From Paenibacillus sp. FSL A5-0031 (GTDB lineage: Bacteria; Bacillota; Bacilli; Paenibacillales; Paenibacillaceae), in NCBI RefSeq assembly GCF_001956295.1, contig NZ_MRTD01000024.1:1-64000 (forward strand): a DNA stretch of 64,000 bases. Reading direction: 5' to 3'. The translations under genes and the position numbers were made by a program. The notes under the pieces are model-generated. The model had not been told where the DNA came from, ran no database searches, and worked only from the letters and a program-made list of their open reading frames with translations. This document shows, piece after piece, positions 24,994 to 34,613 of this stretch (its first letter is position 1; every line of letters begins with the position of its first letter).

Positions 24994-26388
24994 TTATTCC
25001 TCATGCATGATCGGCACTCGAATCGTCACAATGGTTCCGGCTCCACGTTCGCTGTCAATGGTTAACTGACCGCCGTGGAGCTCAATGATCTCCTTGCAAA
25101 TAGCTAGTCCGAGTCCAGATCCGCCATGGCCGGTACTCGCTTTATAAAACTTTTCAGTGACATGAGGCAAGTCCTCTGCTTCAATCCCACAGCCTGTATC
25201 CGCTATCGTGAGCATCGCGCTATCTTGTTCGATGGTCGTTGCTACACGAATGGTGCCGCCAGCAGGTGTAAACTTGAGCGCATTGTCAATTAGATTAATG
25301 ATCACCTGCTTGAGCCGATTCGCATCCCCTCGAACAACGATGGGGCTTTTGCCGTAGTTAGCCAATATCCGTACCCGTGTATGCTCCTCGCGAACCCCTA
25401 GCTGGTTAACCGTTTCTTTAACCGGACCATTGAAATCAAGCACTTCACTATGCAGCTCCATCGTCCTAGCCGACAGCTTCGAGAAATCGAGCAAATCTTC
25501 GACCAGCCCCGATAAGCGCTCCGTTTCCTTGCTAATAATGGATAAGCCCAGCTTTACCTCTTCATCATCCTCGGTAGGCTCGCTTTCCTTTAAGGTTTCA
25601 CTCCAGCCCTTAATCGATGTAAGCGGGGTGCGAAGCTCATGGGATATCGAAGAAATAAAGTCATCCTTCAGCTTCTCACGTTTGCTAAGCTCTAATACCA
25701 TTGCATTAAACGTTTCTGCGAGTTGACCAATTTCATCATCATTTCGCTGAATAGCCCGATGCGTCCAATCTCCCTCGGCCATATAGCGCGCCGCTCGTGT
25801 AAGCTCTCGAATCGGCTTGACGATTCGCTGGGCGAGAAACAAGCTTAAGCCAAGAAACAAAAGGACAACTCCGATACCAACCGCTGTTGCCATCCGGATA
25901 AGCAAGCTCACCATCGCATCTACTTGATTCAAGGAAGCTGAATAACGAAGCATGGATACGACCCGTGTTTCATTCCAAAGCGGTATCGTGACCGACATGA
26001 CCCGTTCTCCATAATAAGGATCAACTCCCCGCCAGCTTCCCGTTGTCCCTGCAATCGCGGACTTCACATCAGCAGTCGTATAACGAATATCTGGTGCAAA
26101 ACCGTCGGAATCGATCCTAATTTGACCCGTGCTATCAAGAAGCTGCAGCCTAGTGCCGCTCTCAACCATGTATTGCAAAATATAATCTCCCTGATCCTTC
26201 ACTGTAAGCGAGGAAAGCGACCGGCTGTGCAGTGTTAACGCCGACTCCGCACGTTGTTTAACGGAGCTCTGCGCGCTTCCGTAATAGTAGTTCCACATTA
26301 ATGCTGCGAACACGCCACCAAGTACGCTGACGACAAGCACGATGAGCAGCAAATAGCTCCACACCATTCTCGTTTGTACGCTTTTCAT
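24994..26388 (-). CDS. Membrane sensor histidine kinase
   Basis: A 464-residue kinase: TM1 at about 8-30, an extracellular sensor domain to about 155, TM2 at about 160-185, HAMP, the HisKA box FISSISHELRTPLTSIKGW with the phospho-His, and an ATPase domain (NLIDNALKF, DTGCGIEAED, GSGLGLAI). The ATG overlaps the response regulator stop (ATGA), so translation is coupled, and the start is fixed there. It is the last gene of an operon with a polysaccharide deacetylase and a lipoprotein, which suggests a cell-envelope stimulus. The ligand is unknown. Confidence 0.9.
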   Translation of the reverse strand: MKSVQTRMVWSYLLLIVLVVSVLGGVFAALMWNYYYGSAQSSVKQRAESALTLHSRSLSSLTVKDQGDYILQYMVESGTRLQLLDSTGQIRIDSDGFAPDIRYTTADVKSAIAGTTGSWRGVDPYYGERVMSVTIPLWNETRVVSMLRYSASLNQVDAMVSLLIRMATAVGIGVVLLFLGLSLFLAQRIVKPIRELTRAARYMAEGDWTHRAIQRNDDEIGQLAETFNAMVLELSKREKLKDDFISSISHELRTPLTSIKGWSETLKESEPTEDDEEVKLGLSIISKETERLSGLVEDLLDFSKLSARTMELHSEVLDFNGPVKETVNQLGVREEHTRVRILANYGKSPIVVRGDANRLKQVIINLIDNALKFTPAGGTIRVATTIEQDSAMLTIADTGCGIEAEDLPHVTEKFYKASTGHGGSGLGLAICKEIIELHGGQLTIDSERGAGTIVTIRVPIMHEE

Positions 26389-27239
26389 TCGTCGCCGCCC
26401 CGCTTCCACCGATAACCATAACCCCAAACCGTTTCAATAAAGGCTGGATCGGATGGGTTTTTCTCGATTTTCTGGCGAATTCTTCGAATATTCACGTCCA
26501 CTACCTTAAGATCTCCAACATAATATCTGCCCCATACCTCTGTCAAAATATGATCTCGGCTGACGCTCTCGCCGACTCGTTCCATCAATAGTCGTACAAG
26601 CGTCCATTCCGTAGGCGTCAAAATAATTTCCCTGCCCTGCTTCCACAGCTTCCGCTCTGCTACAGAGAGCCGGAACGGCTGTACATGCAGCTCCTGATGA
26701 TGAAAGCCGCCGCTTCCATAAATCATCGTAGGCTGCTGTTCTTCTATCGAACGCTGAACATGAAATGCAGATGTCGGTGCCGCTATAGGCGCTGCTTCGC
26801 CACGGGACACTTCCTCACTTGCCGCAATCGATTCCGATGCAGCGCCAACCTCTTGCTCCTGATCATCCAGCTGAGGCTTCATTCTCCGATAGAGCGACTT
26901 AATGCGCGCAATAAGCTCGCCTGGACTGAACGGCTTCTGCACATAATCATCTGCACCTAGCTCCAGCCCATGAATTTTATCCTCTTCCTGCGACTTCGCC
27001 GTTAGCATAATAATACCCATGCGCGGATAGCGGGCACGCAGCTGCTCGCACACTTCAAATCCGCTAATTGTCGGCAGCATAACGTCAAGCAGCGCAATAT
27101 CGATAGGCCCTTCTGTATCTGCAAGCGCTAACGCTGATTCGCCTGTTTCCGCCTCTATCACTTCCATATCGTTGCGCTTTAGATTAATGCGGACAAAGCC
27201 GCGGATGGACTCCTCGTCCTCCAACAATAATATACGCAT
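26385..27239 (-). CDS. OmpR-family response regulator with long linker
   Basis: A 284-residue regulator. The receiver (1-118) has the acidic pocket LLLEDEES, the phospho-acceptor Asp52 in LLDVMLP, TAK near 80 and YVQKPF near 102. The DNA-binding winged helix (about 190-282) carries LTPTEWTLVRLLMER and VVDVNIRRIRQKIEKNP. The two are joined by about 65 residues rich in Glu, Ala, Ser and Gln, longer than the usual 10-20. It is coupled to the kinase behind it. The upstream lipoprotein gene ends 25 bp before it. Confidence 0.9.
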   Translation of the reverse strand: MRILLLEDEESIRGFVRINLKRNDMEVIEAETGESALALADTEGPIDIALLDVMLPTISGFEVCEQLRARYPRMGIIMLTAKSQEEDKIHGLELGADDYVQKPFSPGELIARIKSLYRRMKPQLDDQEQEVGAASESIAASEEVSRGEAAPIAAPTSAFHVQRSIEEQQPTMIYGSGGFHHQELHVQPFRLSVAERKLWKQGREIILTPTEWTLVRLLMERVGESVSRDHILTEVWGRYYVGDLKVVDVNIRRIRQKIEKNPSDPAFIETVWGYGYRWKRGGDE

Positions 27240-27264
27240 AGCTTAAAGCACCCGCTTTTCTCTC

Positions 27265-28731
27265 TTAATCGTTACGGATAGTAAGCGAAGATGCAAACTC
27301 TGCTTCTACCCCTGCCATCTCGCTAAAAGCTTGCCGGTCTGCTTCAGGCCACTCGGCTGGAGCTTCCACTACGAATGAAACCGCAAAAACATTGCCGCTG
27401 TCCGTCATTAGCTGCCGATATCGTTTAGATTGCTGCTTCCAAGTTGATTCAACGCTATCCCACTGCTTCTGCGGTACTGCATATAAGGTCGCCAGCTTGG
27501 CTGTCTTATTCAATTTTTCATTCCAGTAATCGATGGATACAAGGGCATGCGGCTCGTTCAAGCTGTGCATCGTATAACGGCCTAACCATTGTTCAGGTAT
27601 ACGAAGCTGTATACCATAACTATAATCAGAAAATTCCTCTGTTATTTTCACAAAATCAGATTTACCGTCCCATTGCATCCATTCATCCAACCATTTGGAA
27701 TCGGAATAAGGAACCTCTGAATAACCCGGAGCCTCTTTCGTCCATGGCAGTTCAAAGATGCCATCGCCATTGATATCCTTGCTCATCGTTGGCGTGCCGC
27801 TAATTCCTTCCTGCCCTATAGATCGATTCGGATAAACGAGCCTGAGCTTGTTTCGCTCCCACACGTACATAGTGGTATAAGTACTGTGCGCGCCGGTCGA
27901 TGCTTCCAAAATAATACCTCTACGAGTAGGTGAAATCCGTCCAATGAGCAAACGATCATAACTATTCACTTCTTTATACAGGTTCTCTGTATGTATTTCC
28001 CGCATGCTCCCGTTGATCCAATTGTAAAGGGTTAAATGGAATTCAGGCAGCGCCATTTCTTGATTCGTACCGATCTCCGATATAATCGCAAGCTCCATTC
28101 GTCCATCCTCATTAATGTCGCCCGTATCTCCATAAGAATAAGGCAAAGTCTCCATAGGCTTCAATGTCAATTTGCCGACATCATTGCGAACTGGCTTCGA
28201 TTTAAACGAATAAATCTCGAGCACATTCGGACTGTCAAAAGCTCCGATCCACCCGATCATGATTTCCATTTGACCATCGTTATCGAGATCCTCTATTTTC
28301 AGCCAATCAATTAATCTAGCCAGCGGCTGCTGAATGAGCACCCACGGCTTCCATACGGAATTCGTATATTTGAACACCATTAACTCAGGTGAACTGTATT
28401 CATTGTAATAAGAAACGATAGCCTCTTCCGTTCCGTCTCCGTCCACATCAATGAGGCGTATGGCTTCCATATGATCCTCTCTAAGAGGAAGTGTCAGCTT
28501 GCTGTAATCCGGTAAATTCTTTTCAATTGCCTGCACGATAGCCTGTTTCTCGGGTGAAATAGCAGGCTTCTGCAGAAGATCTGCAGGCGCGGCTGTATAA
28601 CGACAGCCAGCTGCGAGCAATAGGAGTGGAATCAAGCCGCCGAGCATTAAGCTCCATCTCATGATTGGTCCACGCCTATTTCTCACATTACTATCACTTG
28701 CGTTATCCAACGTTGCAGCCTCCTCGTGCAT
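27265..28731 (-). CDS. Lipoprotein with FG-GAP/VCBS-like repeats
   Basis: A 465-488-residue exported protein. A signal peptide MRWSLMLGGLIPLLLLAAGC (lipobox LAAGC) follows about 23 residues, so the true start may be the internal ATG at 28662; neither start has a strong ribosome binding site. Several Asp-rich repeats resemble calcium-binding FG-GAP propeller blades (VDGDGTEEAIV, LDNDGQMEIMI, INEDGRMELAI, INGDGIFELPW). It sits between the deacetylase and the two-component genes. A role in sensing or in binding surface polymer is possible but unproven. Confidence 0.72.
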   Translation of the reverse strand: MHEEAATLDNASDSNVRNRRGPIMRWSLMLGGLIPLLLLAAGCRYTAAPADLLQKPAISPEKQAIVQAIEKNLPDYSKLTLPLREDHMEAIRLIDVDGDGTEEAIVSYYNEYSSPELMVFKYTNSVWKPWVLIQQPLARLIDWLKIEDLDNDGQMEIMIGWIGAFDSPNVLEIYSFKSKPVRNDVGKLTLKPMETLPYSYGDTGDINEDGRMELAIISEIGTNQEMALPEFHLTLYNWINGSMREIHTENLYKEVNSYDRLLIGRISPTRRGIILEASTGAHSTYTTMYVWERNKLRLVYPNRSIGQEGISGTPTMSKDINGDGIFELPWTKEAPGYSEVPYSDSKWLDEWMQWDGKSDFVKITEEFSDYSYGIQLRIPEQWLGRYTMHSLNEPHALVSIDYWNEKLNKTAKLATLYAVPQKQWDSVESTWKQQSKRYRQLMTDSGNVFAVSFVVEAPAEWPEADRQAFSEMAGVEAEFASSLTIRND

Positions 28732-28739
28732 GTTCCCAG

Positions 28740-29669
28740 TTAAGCCAATTGATCGGCAGTCACTAACGTATAACCCATATTTTCCAAAAGATCAATGATA
28801 GCAGGTAAAGCGTGTACCGTATTTTTAACATGTTTGCTTCCAAAAGAATGCATTAATATCATACCATTTGGTTTGGCTTCTTTCTTAATCATTTTAATCA
28901 TATCGGAAGACGAGGTGCCCGCCCAGTCGCGCGTGTCGATATTCCAGCCAATTAGTTCACGATGATTTTCTTTCACTAATGCTTTAACCGTATCCGATAC
29001 TGCTCCATAAGGCGCGCGAACCATTGCTGGTGTAATGCCGATCGCTTCTTTAATTGCGTTATCCGCTTCTTTAAATTGTTCAATAATTCCCTGCTCGTCT
29101 AGCTTAGATAAATCCTTATGATTGTTTGTATGATTGCCAATTGCATGCCCTTCGTCTACAATACGCTGCAGCACTTCTGGATTTTTCGTAACTTGTTGCC
29201 CGACTACAAAGAAAGTGGCCTTAACTCCTTTTTCCTTCAGGATATCCAAAATATCGGTTGTATAACGCTTGTCTGGACCATCGTCGAACGTGAGCGCGAT
29301 AAGTTTTTTACCTTTGTCTGGCTTTGATGCTGCTATGACGTGATCCGGCTTGTCCAGCTTTTCCGTTACAGGAACTTCAGGTTTTCCCTTATCTGGTTCA
29401 ACTGGCTTATTATCCACATCGCCATGAATGATATCACCGTCTTTGCCTCCGTTGTTGCCGATAATAACGACATCTCCGTCACCTGTGGTTCCGCTTCCCA
29501 TTTCTGGCCCTTTCTCGTTGTTCCCATTATCTACAATGGGATTTTTCTCGCCTGTCAAAAGCGTTGATAAGCTTAATCCGCCTTTTGCCCCACAAGCACT
29601 GAGGCTCATGATTACTACAATTGATAGGACTCCTAAAAACAAAAAACGACGCTGTCTTACTTTTTTCAT
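28740..29669 (-). CDS. Polysaccharide deacetylase (NodB-homology) lipoprotein
   Basis: A 309-residue exported lipoprotein (signal peptide ending LSACG). A linker rich in Gly, Asp and Lys (about 25-105) leads to the NodB domain with all five motifs: TFDDGP, NHTNNH, RAPYG, DTRDW and LMHSFG. It therefore likely removes N-acetyl groups from peptidoglycan or another amino-sugar polymer outside the cell. The ATG at 29669 follows AAGGTGAG; the upstream GTG is inside that site. It is the first gene of the operon with the propeller lipoprotein and the two-component system. Confidence 0.9.
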   Translation of the reverse strand: MKKVRQRRFLFLGVLSIVVIMSLSACGAKGGLSLSTLLTGEKNPIVDNGNNEKGPEMGSGTTGDGDVVIIGNNGGKDGDIIHGDVDNKPVEPDKGKPEVPVTEKLDKPDHVIAASKPDKGKKLIALTFDDGPDKRYTTDILDILKEKGVKATFFVVGQQVTKNPEVLQRIVDEGHAIGNHTNNHKDLSKLDEQGIIEQFKEADNAIKEAIGITPAMVRAPYGAVSDTVKALVKENHRELIGWNIDTRDWAGTSSSDMIKMIKKEAKPNGMILMHSFGSKHVKNTVHALPAIIDLLENMGYTLVTADQLA

Positions 29670-29792
29670 TACACTCACCTTCTATTCCTCGCTGATAGAT
29701 TCATTGTAACGCTGCGGCATATTGATAGAGTTACAAATTAGTAACACCTTTCGAGTGATTTTGACACACTTGGCACAAAAATAGGCGAAAAT

Positions 29793-29822
29793 AAAAAAAA
29801 GCCAACCAGAGATTTCTGGTTG
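29793..29822 (-). terminator. Terminator of the purine operon
   Basis: CAACCAGA-GAT-TCTGGTTG stem, followed on the minus strand by a run of eight T, 45 bp past purD. Confidence 0.9.
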
Positions 29823-29867
29823 ACCAAAATAAAGGAAAGACCATATTTATATTTCGTACTAAACATC

Positions 29868-31133
29868 TTAGATTAGTGCTTTAGCTGCGATGTCCGTACG
29901 GTTTTGCTTGCCTTCAAAATCGATCACGCTAACCGCTTCATACGCGCGTGCACGAGCCTCTGCAATGTCGCGGCCGCGGCCAACGATACCTAGAACTCGG
30001 CCGCCGTTTGTAACGAATTGCCCATCCTTCTCAGCCGTTCCAGCATGGAACACAAGTGCTCCCTGCGCTTCTGCTTCTGCAAGACCGGTGATTACGCGAC
30101 CTTTTGGATAAGAAGCTGGATAACCTTCCGATGCGACAACAACACAAACGGCTGCTTCCTCGCTCCACTGAATATCAAGTTGATCCAAATTGCCATTCAG
30201 CGATGCAAGCACGATGTCGATCAGATCCGTTTGCAAACGAGGCAGTACAACCTGCGTTTCTGGATCACCCATGCGAGCGTTAAATTCGATCGTTTTTGGA
30301 CCGTCCTTCGTAATCATAAGACCAGCGAACAAAACGCCGCGGAATGGACGGCCTTCGCTGACCATCGCTTTTGCCGTTGGAATGATGATCTTCTGAATCG
30401 ATTCGTCAATGATGGCTTGATCGATATGAGGCAGCGGTGTATAGGTACCCATGCCGCCTGTATTTGGGCCTTTGTCTCCATCAAAGATGGGCTTATGATC
30501 TTGTGCTGGAACCATAGCGCGAACCGTCTCACCGTCAACGAAAGCGAGAATGGACATCTCTTGTCCAACTAGACATTCCTCGATAACAATTTGGCTTCCT
30601 GCTTGGCCGAATACTTTATCAACCATCATGTCGCGCAGCGCTTGCTCCGCTTCCTCTAGCGTAGCTGCAACCGTAACGCCTTTACCAGCTGCGAGCCCGT
30701 CAGCTTTAATAACGATAGGAGCGGATTGCTCGCGAAGGTAAGCAGACGCTGATTCATAGTCGGTGAATGTTTCATATTTCGCCGTAGGAATATCGTATTT
30801 TTTCAATAGATTTTTCATGAAAATTTTGCTACCTTCGATTTCAGCCGCATTTTTGCGAGGACCGTATGCCACGATTCCTGCTGCTTCGAATGCGTCTACG
30901 ATACCATCTGCAAGCGGATCATCCGGACCTACAAAAACAAGATCAATTGCAGCATCCTTTGCAAACTGAATAAGCTCATCAAATTGATTGACCGCGATCG
31001 GTACAATTTCAGCTAGCTGAGCAATACCTGCGTTTCCCGGTGCGCAAAAAATTTCTTTTACCTTCTCGCTTTTCTTAAGCGCCCATACGATTGCATGCTC
31101 TCGTCCGCCGCCGCCAACTACCAAAATACGCAT
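29868..31133 (-). CDS. purD: Phosphoribosylamine-glycine ligase
   Basis: A 421-residue GAR synthetase that joins phosphoribosylamine and glycine with ATP (purine step 2). It starts MRILVVGGGGREHAI, with the ATP-grasp domain including KADGLAAGKGV, GPNTGGMGTY and EFNARMGDPETQVVLP. GGGAGG precedes the ATG. It is the last gene of the pur operon, after a 119-bp gap that contains a hairpin. Confidence 0.95.
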   Translation of the reverse strand: MRILVVGGGGREHAIVWALKKSEKVKEIFCAPGNAGIAQLAEIVPIAVNQFDELIQFAKDAAIDLVFVGPDDPLADGIVDAFEAAGIVAYGPRKNAAEIEGSKIFMKNLLKKYDIPTAKYETFTDYESASAYLREQSAPIVIKADGLAAGKGVTVAATLEEAEQALRDMMVDKVFGQAGSQIVIEECLVGQEMSILAFVDGETVRAMVPAQDHKPIFDGDKGPNTGGMGTYTPLPHIDQAIIDESIQKIIIPTAKAMVSEGRPFRGVLFAGLMITKDGPKTIEFNARMGDPETQVVLPRLQTDLIDIVLASLNGNLDQLDIQWSEEAAVCVVVASEGYPASYPKGRVITGLAEAEAQGALVFHAGTAEKDGQFVTNGGRVLGIVGRGRDIAEARARAYEAVSVIDFEGKQNRTDIAAKALI

Positions 31134-31165
31134 AATCGTTAACCTCCCAAATGACTAAATACAAG

Positions 31166-31228
31166 CAAAAACGCATTAAAAATGCAGCCGCCGCCCGCGC
31201 CAGCTCTCTGTCGTTAACGTGCGGCTGC
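31166..31228 (-). terminator. Terminator-like hairpin between purH and purD
   Basis: GCAGCCGC (minus strand 31228-31221) pairs with GCGGCTGC (31191-31184) across a GC-rich loop, followed on the minus strand by ATTTTTAATGCGTTTTTG. It could reduce readthrough into purD; the T-run is broken, so it is probably leaky. Confidence 0.5.
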
Positions 31229-31252
31229 CTATTTGAATAGCTGCGCCAGGTT

Positions 31253-32800
31253 CTAGTGTTTAAAGTGACGAACGCTTGTGAACACCATCGCGATGTTGTT
31301 CGCATTAGCCGCAGCAATCGACTCTTCGTCTTTGATTGAGCCGCCTGGTTGAATGATCGCTGTGATGCCTGCTTTGGCAGCAAGCTCTACCGTATCGCCC
31401 ATTGGGAAAAATGCGTCCGATGCAAGTGCTGCTCCTTTTGCCGCTTCGCCAGCTTGTTCAATTGCAATGCGAGCTGCGCCTACGCGGTTCATTTGACCAG
31501 CGCCAACGCCAATCGTCATATCGTCCTTTGCAAGCAAAATCGCATTCGATTTTACATGTTTAACAACTTTCCAGCCGAATAGCAGCTGTTTCAGCTCTTC
31601 CGCAGTCGGTTTGCGATCTGTCACAAACTGCAAATCTGCTTCTGTAACCGAATGAACGTCGCTCTCTTGTACGAGCATACCGCCGTCTACTGAAGTTACA
31701 AGCCATTCCGGCTTGCGCTCACCAGCTGCGGAAAGCTCTCCCAGCTTCATCAAACGGATATTTTTCTTCTTCGTCAAAATCTCAAGCGCTTCAGGCGTAA
31801 AGTCAGGCGCGATGATGATTTCGAGGAAAATACCGCCAAGCAGCTCAGCTGTGTCTGCACCGATCGTACGGTTAGCAGCTACGATACCGCCGAAAATCGA
31901 CGTTGGGTCTGCTGCATAAGCTTTTTGATAAGCTTCATGGATTGTAGCGCCGATTCCTACGCCGCAAGGATTCATATGTTTGACAGCAACGACCGCTGGC
32001 TCATCGAATTCTTTTAGAATTGCGAGTGAAGCGTTGGCATCGCTAATATTGTTATAGGAAAGCTCTTTGCCGTGCAGCTGCTCAGCAGTCGTTACGTTGC
32101 CTGCTGCCGCAAGCGGCTTGCTGTAGAATGCAGCTTTCTGGTGCGGGTTCTCGCCGTAACGCAGATCCTGTACCTTCTCGTAAGTAACTGTGTACGTTTC
32201 AGGCAATGATTCGCCCACTTGCTTGGTCAAATAATCAGAGATAAGGGAATCATAAGCCGCAGTATGACGGAACACTTTGGCAGTCAGGCGTTTTCGCGTC
32301 TCAAGCGTCGTATCGCCTTGTGCTTTCAATTCCTCAATCACCGTACCGTAGTCGGCAGTATCCACTACAACCGTTACGAACGCGTGGTTTTTGGCAGCTG
32401 AACGAAGCATCGTCGGGCCGCCGATATCGATATTTTCGATCGCATCCTCATAGGAAACATCAGGTTTCGCGATCGTTTCTTTGAACGGATACAAGTTAAC
32501 GACAACGAGGTCGATGTAATCCAGGCCAAGCTCCTTCATCGTGTTCTGATGCTCTTCATTGTCACGCACCGCGAGCAAGCCGCTATGTACGGCCGGGTGA
32601 AGCGTTTTGACACGACCATCCAGAACCTCCGGGAAGCCCGTTACATCGGAAATCCCGATAACCGGAATGCCTTCCTTTTGCAGCAGGCTGAATGTACCGC
32701 CCGTCGAAATAATTTGCACACCTTGGCTAGCCAGTTCTCTAGAAAACTCCACGATTCCTGACTTATCCGAAACACTAATTAACGCTCTGCGAATTGCCAT
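31253..32800 (-). CDS. purH: Bifunctional AICAR formyltransferase/IMP cyclohydrolase
   Basis: A 515-residue bifunctional enzyme for the last two purine steps. The N-terminal cyclohydrolase domain (1-~195) has [13 protein letters not shown] and STGGT; the C-terminal transformylase (~200-515) has [12 protein letters not shown] and [11 protein letters not shown] with [15 protein letters not shown] precedes the ATG. It lies 94 bp after purN. Confidence 0.96.
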   Translation of the reverse strand: MAIRRALISVSDKSGIVEFSRELASQGVQIISTGGTFSLLQKEGIPVIGISDVTGFPEVLDGRVKTLHPAVHSGLLAVRDNEEHQNTMKELGLDYIDLVVVNLYPFKETIAKPDVSYEDAIENIDIGGPTMLRSAAKNHAFVTVVVDTADYGTVIEELKAQGDTTLETRKRLTAKVFRHTAAYDSLISDYLTKQVGESLPETYTVTYEKVQDLRYGENPHQKAAFYSKPLAAAGNVTTAEQLHGKELSYNNISDANASLAILKEFDEPAVVAVKHMNPCGVGIGATIHEAYQKAYAADPTSIFGGIVAANRTIGADTAELLGGIFLEIIIAPDFTPEALEILTKKKNIRLMKLGELSAAGERKPEWLVTSVDGGMLVQESDVHSVTEADLQFVTDRKPTAEELKQLLFGWKVVKHVKSNAILLAKDDMTIGVGAGQMNRVGAARIAIEQAGEAAKGAALASDAFFPMGDTVELAAKAGITAIIQPGGSIKDEESIAAANANNIAMVFTSVRHFKH

Positions 32801-32893
32801 GCAAATCCCTCCTCATCTATTTGACCAAACAATTTCTCTTCTCCAAATACTGCATCCACACTTGCCGATATTAGATCTTATTTCAATAAACGA

Positions 32894-33505
32894 TTAGCCG
32901 TTTACCGTCACATGACGACCATTCAGTGTGACGCGACCCTTCGCGATATGCTGAATAACTGCGGGCAGCAGCGCCTGCTCGGCTGCGTGAATACGCTCCG
33001 CGAGCGAATCTTCCGTATCTCCGCCTTGCACTTCGACTGCTTGCTGCGCGATAATTGGTCCGCTGTCCATGCCGCCGTCCACGTAGTGAACGGTGACGCC
33101 AGTCAGCTTAACGCCATACGCAAGCGCCTGCCCGATGCCATTCACGCCGGGGAATGCCGGCAGCAGTGCCGGATGAATATTAATCATCCGACCATAAAAT
33201 GGCTCAACCAGCAAAGGCGTAATAATGCGCATGTAGCCTGCAAGCACGATCAGCTCAACACCGCGCCGCGCTAGCTCAGCGATAATTTCCGTCTCATAAG
33301 CTTCGCGAGACGGGTATTCCTTCGGCGTGAACAGGAACGTGTCCACACCAGCCTTACTTGCGCGCTCTACAACGGGAGCGGCAGGCTTATCACAAACAAG
33401 AAGCTCGATGGTTACATCGAGCTTCCCTTCCTGCACCGCATCTACAATCGCTTGGAAATTCGTACCTTGTCCCGAAGCGAAAACAGCGATGCGAAGTGCT
33501 CCCAT
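32894..33505 (-). CDS. purN: Phosphoribosylglycinamide formyltransferase
   Basis: A 203-residue folate-dependent GAR transformylase (purine step 3). It shows IAVFASGQGTNFQAI at the start, VLAGYMRIITP near 87, the catalytic NIHPALLPAFPG, and DGGMDSGPIIAQ. Its ATG overlaps the purM stop (TAATG), so it is translationally coupled. Confidence 0.95.
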   Translation of the reverse strand: MGALRIAVFASGQGTNFQAIVDAVQEGKLDVTIELLVCDKPAAPVVERASKAGVDTFLFTPKEYPSREAYETEIIAELARRGVELIVLAGYMRIITPLLVEPFYGRMINIHPALLPAFPGVNGIGQALAYGVKLTGVTVHYVDGGMDSGPIIAQQAVEVQGGDTEDSLAERIHAAEQALLPAVIQHIAKGRVTLNGRHVTVNG

Positions 33506-34548
33506 TATACTTCCGCTCCCGTAAACGTTACGATGCGGCTTCCTTCCGTAACCGTTCCGATACGGTAAGCCTGCTCACCAAGCTCAGAAGCGATGCGAAG
33601 AGCTTCATTTGCTTGATCAGCTGGAACAACAATAACTAGACCAATACCCATATTGAAAGTCGTGAACATATCACGATTCGTAATCGCACCTTTATTTTGC
33701 ATCAAATCGAAGATTGGCAAAATCGGCCATGAGCCGTATTCCACATCTACGTTCACGCCGTCAGGAAGTACCCGCGGAATGTTCTCGATAAAACCGCCGC
33801 CAGTAATATGCGCCATGCCCTTCACTTCCACTTGCTCAACCAGCTTAAGCGCCGATTTCACGTAGATGCGTGTTGGCTCAATCAACACATCGCCTAGCTT
33901 CGCGCCGCCAAGCTCTTCAAGCTCTTGATCAAGCGAATAACCTGCGTCTTCAAGCAGCAAGCGGCGAACGAGCGAGAAGCCGTTGCTGTGAATACCGCTG
34001 GAAGCAAAACCGATAACCGCATCGCCAGCAGCAATAGTTGATCCGTCGATCATTTTTTTCTTATCCACAATACCTACTGTAAAACCAGCGATATCGTATT
34101 CTCCGCCTTGATACATGCCAGGCATTTCAGCTGTTTCGCCGCCGATGAGTGAACAGCCAGCTTGTACGCAGCCTTCTGCAATACCTTTAACGATCGCTTC
34201 GATTTTCTCAGGAACGACCTTGTCGCATGCCAAGTAATCAAGGAAGAACAACGGCTCTGCGCCTTGTACGATTATATCGTTCACGCACATGGCTACGGCA
34301 TCAATGCCGATCGTGTCATGCTTGTCCATGGCAAAAGCAAGCTTCAGCTTCGTTCCGACGCCATCTGTCCCAGACACGAGTACAGGCTCATCGTACTTGT
34401 CCTTGTTAAGGCTGAATAGACCGCCAAAGCCGCCAAGCTCTGCCAGCACCTCTGGACGGTAAGTCCGTTTTACGTGCTTTTTCATCCGTTCAACCGCTTC
34501 GTTGCCTGCCGCGATATCGACGCCGGCTTTTTTGTACGCTTCTGACAC
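33505..34548 (-). CDS. purM: Phosphoribosylformylglycinamidine cyclo-ligase
   Basis: A 347-residue AIR synthetase (purine step 5). It shows [37 protein letters not shown] and [13 protein letters not shown]. The start is GTG ([12 protein letters not shown]), with AAGGAG 10 bases upstream. The end overlaps purN. Confidence 0.95.
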   Translation of the reverse strand: MSEAYKKAGVDIAAGNEAVERMKKHVKRTYRPEVLAELGGFGGLFSLNKDKYDEPVLVSGTDGVGTKLKLAFAMDKHDTIGIDAVAMCVNDIIVQGAEPLFFLDYLACDKVVPEKIEAIVKGIAEGCVQAGCSLIGGETAEMPGMYQGGEYDIAGFTVGIVDKKKMIDGSTIAAGDAVIGFASSGIHSNGFSLVRRLLLEDAGYSLDQELEELGGAKLGDVLIEPTRIYVKSALKLVEQVEVKGMAHITGGGFIENIPRVLPDGVNVDVEYGSWPILPIFDLMQNKGAITNRDMFTTFNMGIGLVIVVPADQANEALRIASELGEQAYRIGTVTEGSRIVTFTGAEV

Positions 34549-34613
34549 TCTCGGTCAACTCCTTAACTAATTTAGGAGCAGCAATCGCTCCATGAGGTTA
34601 ATCATTTATGTTA

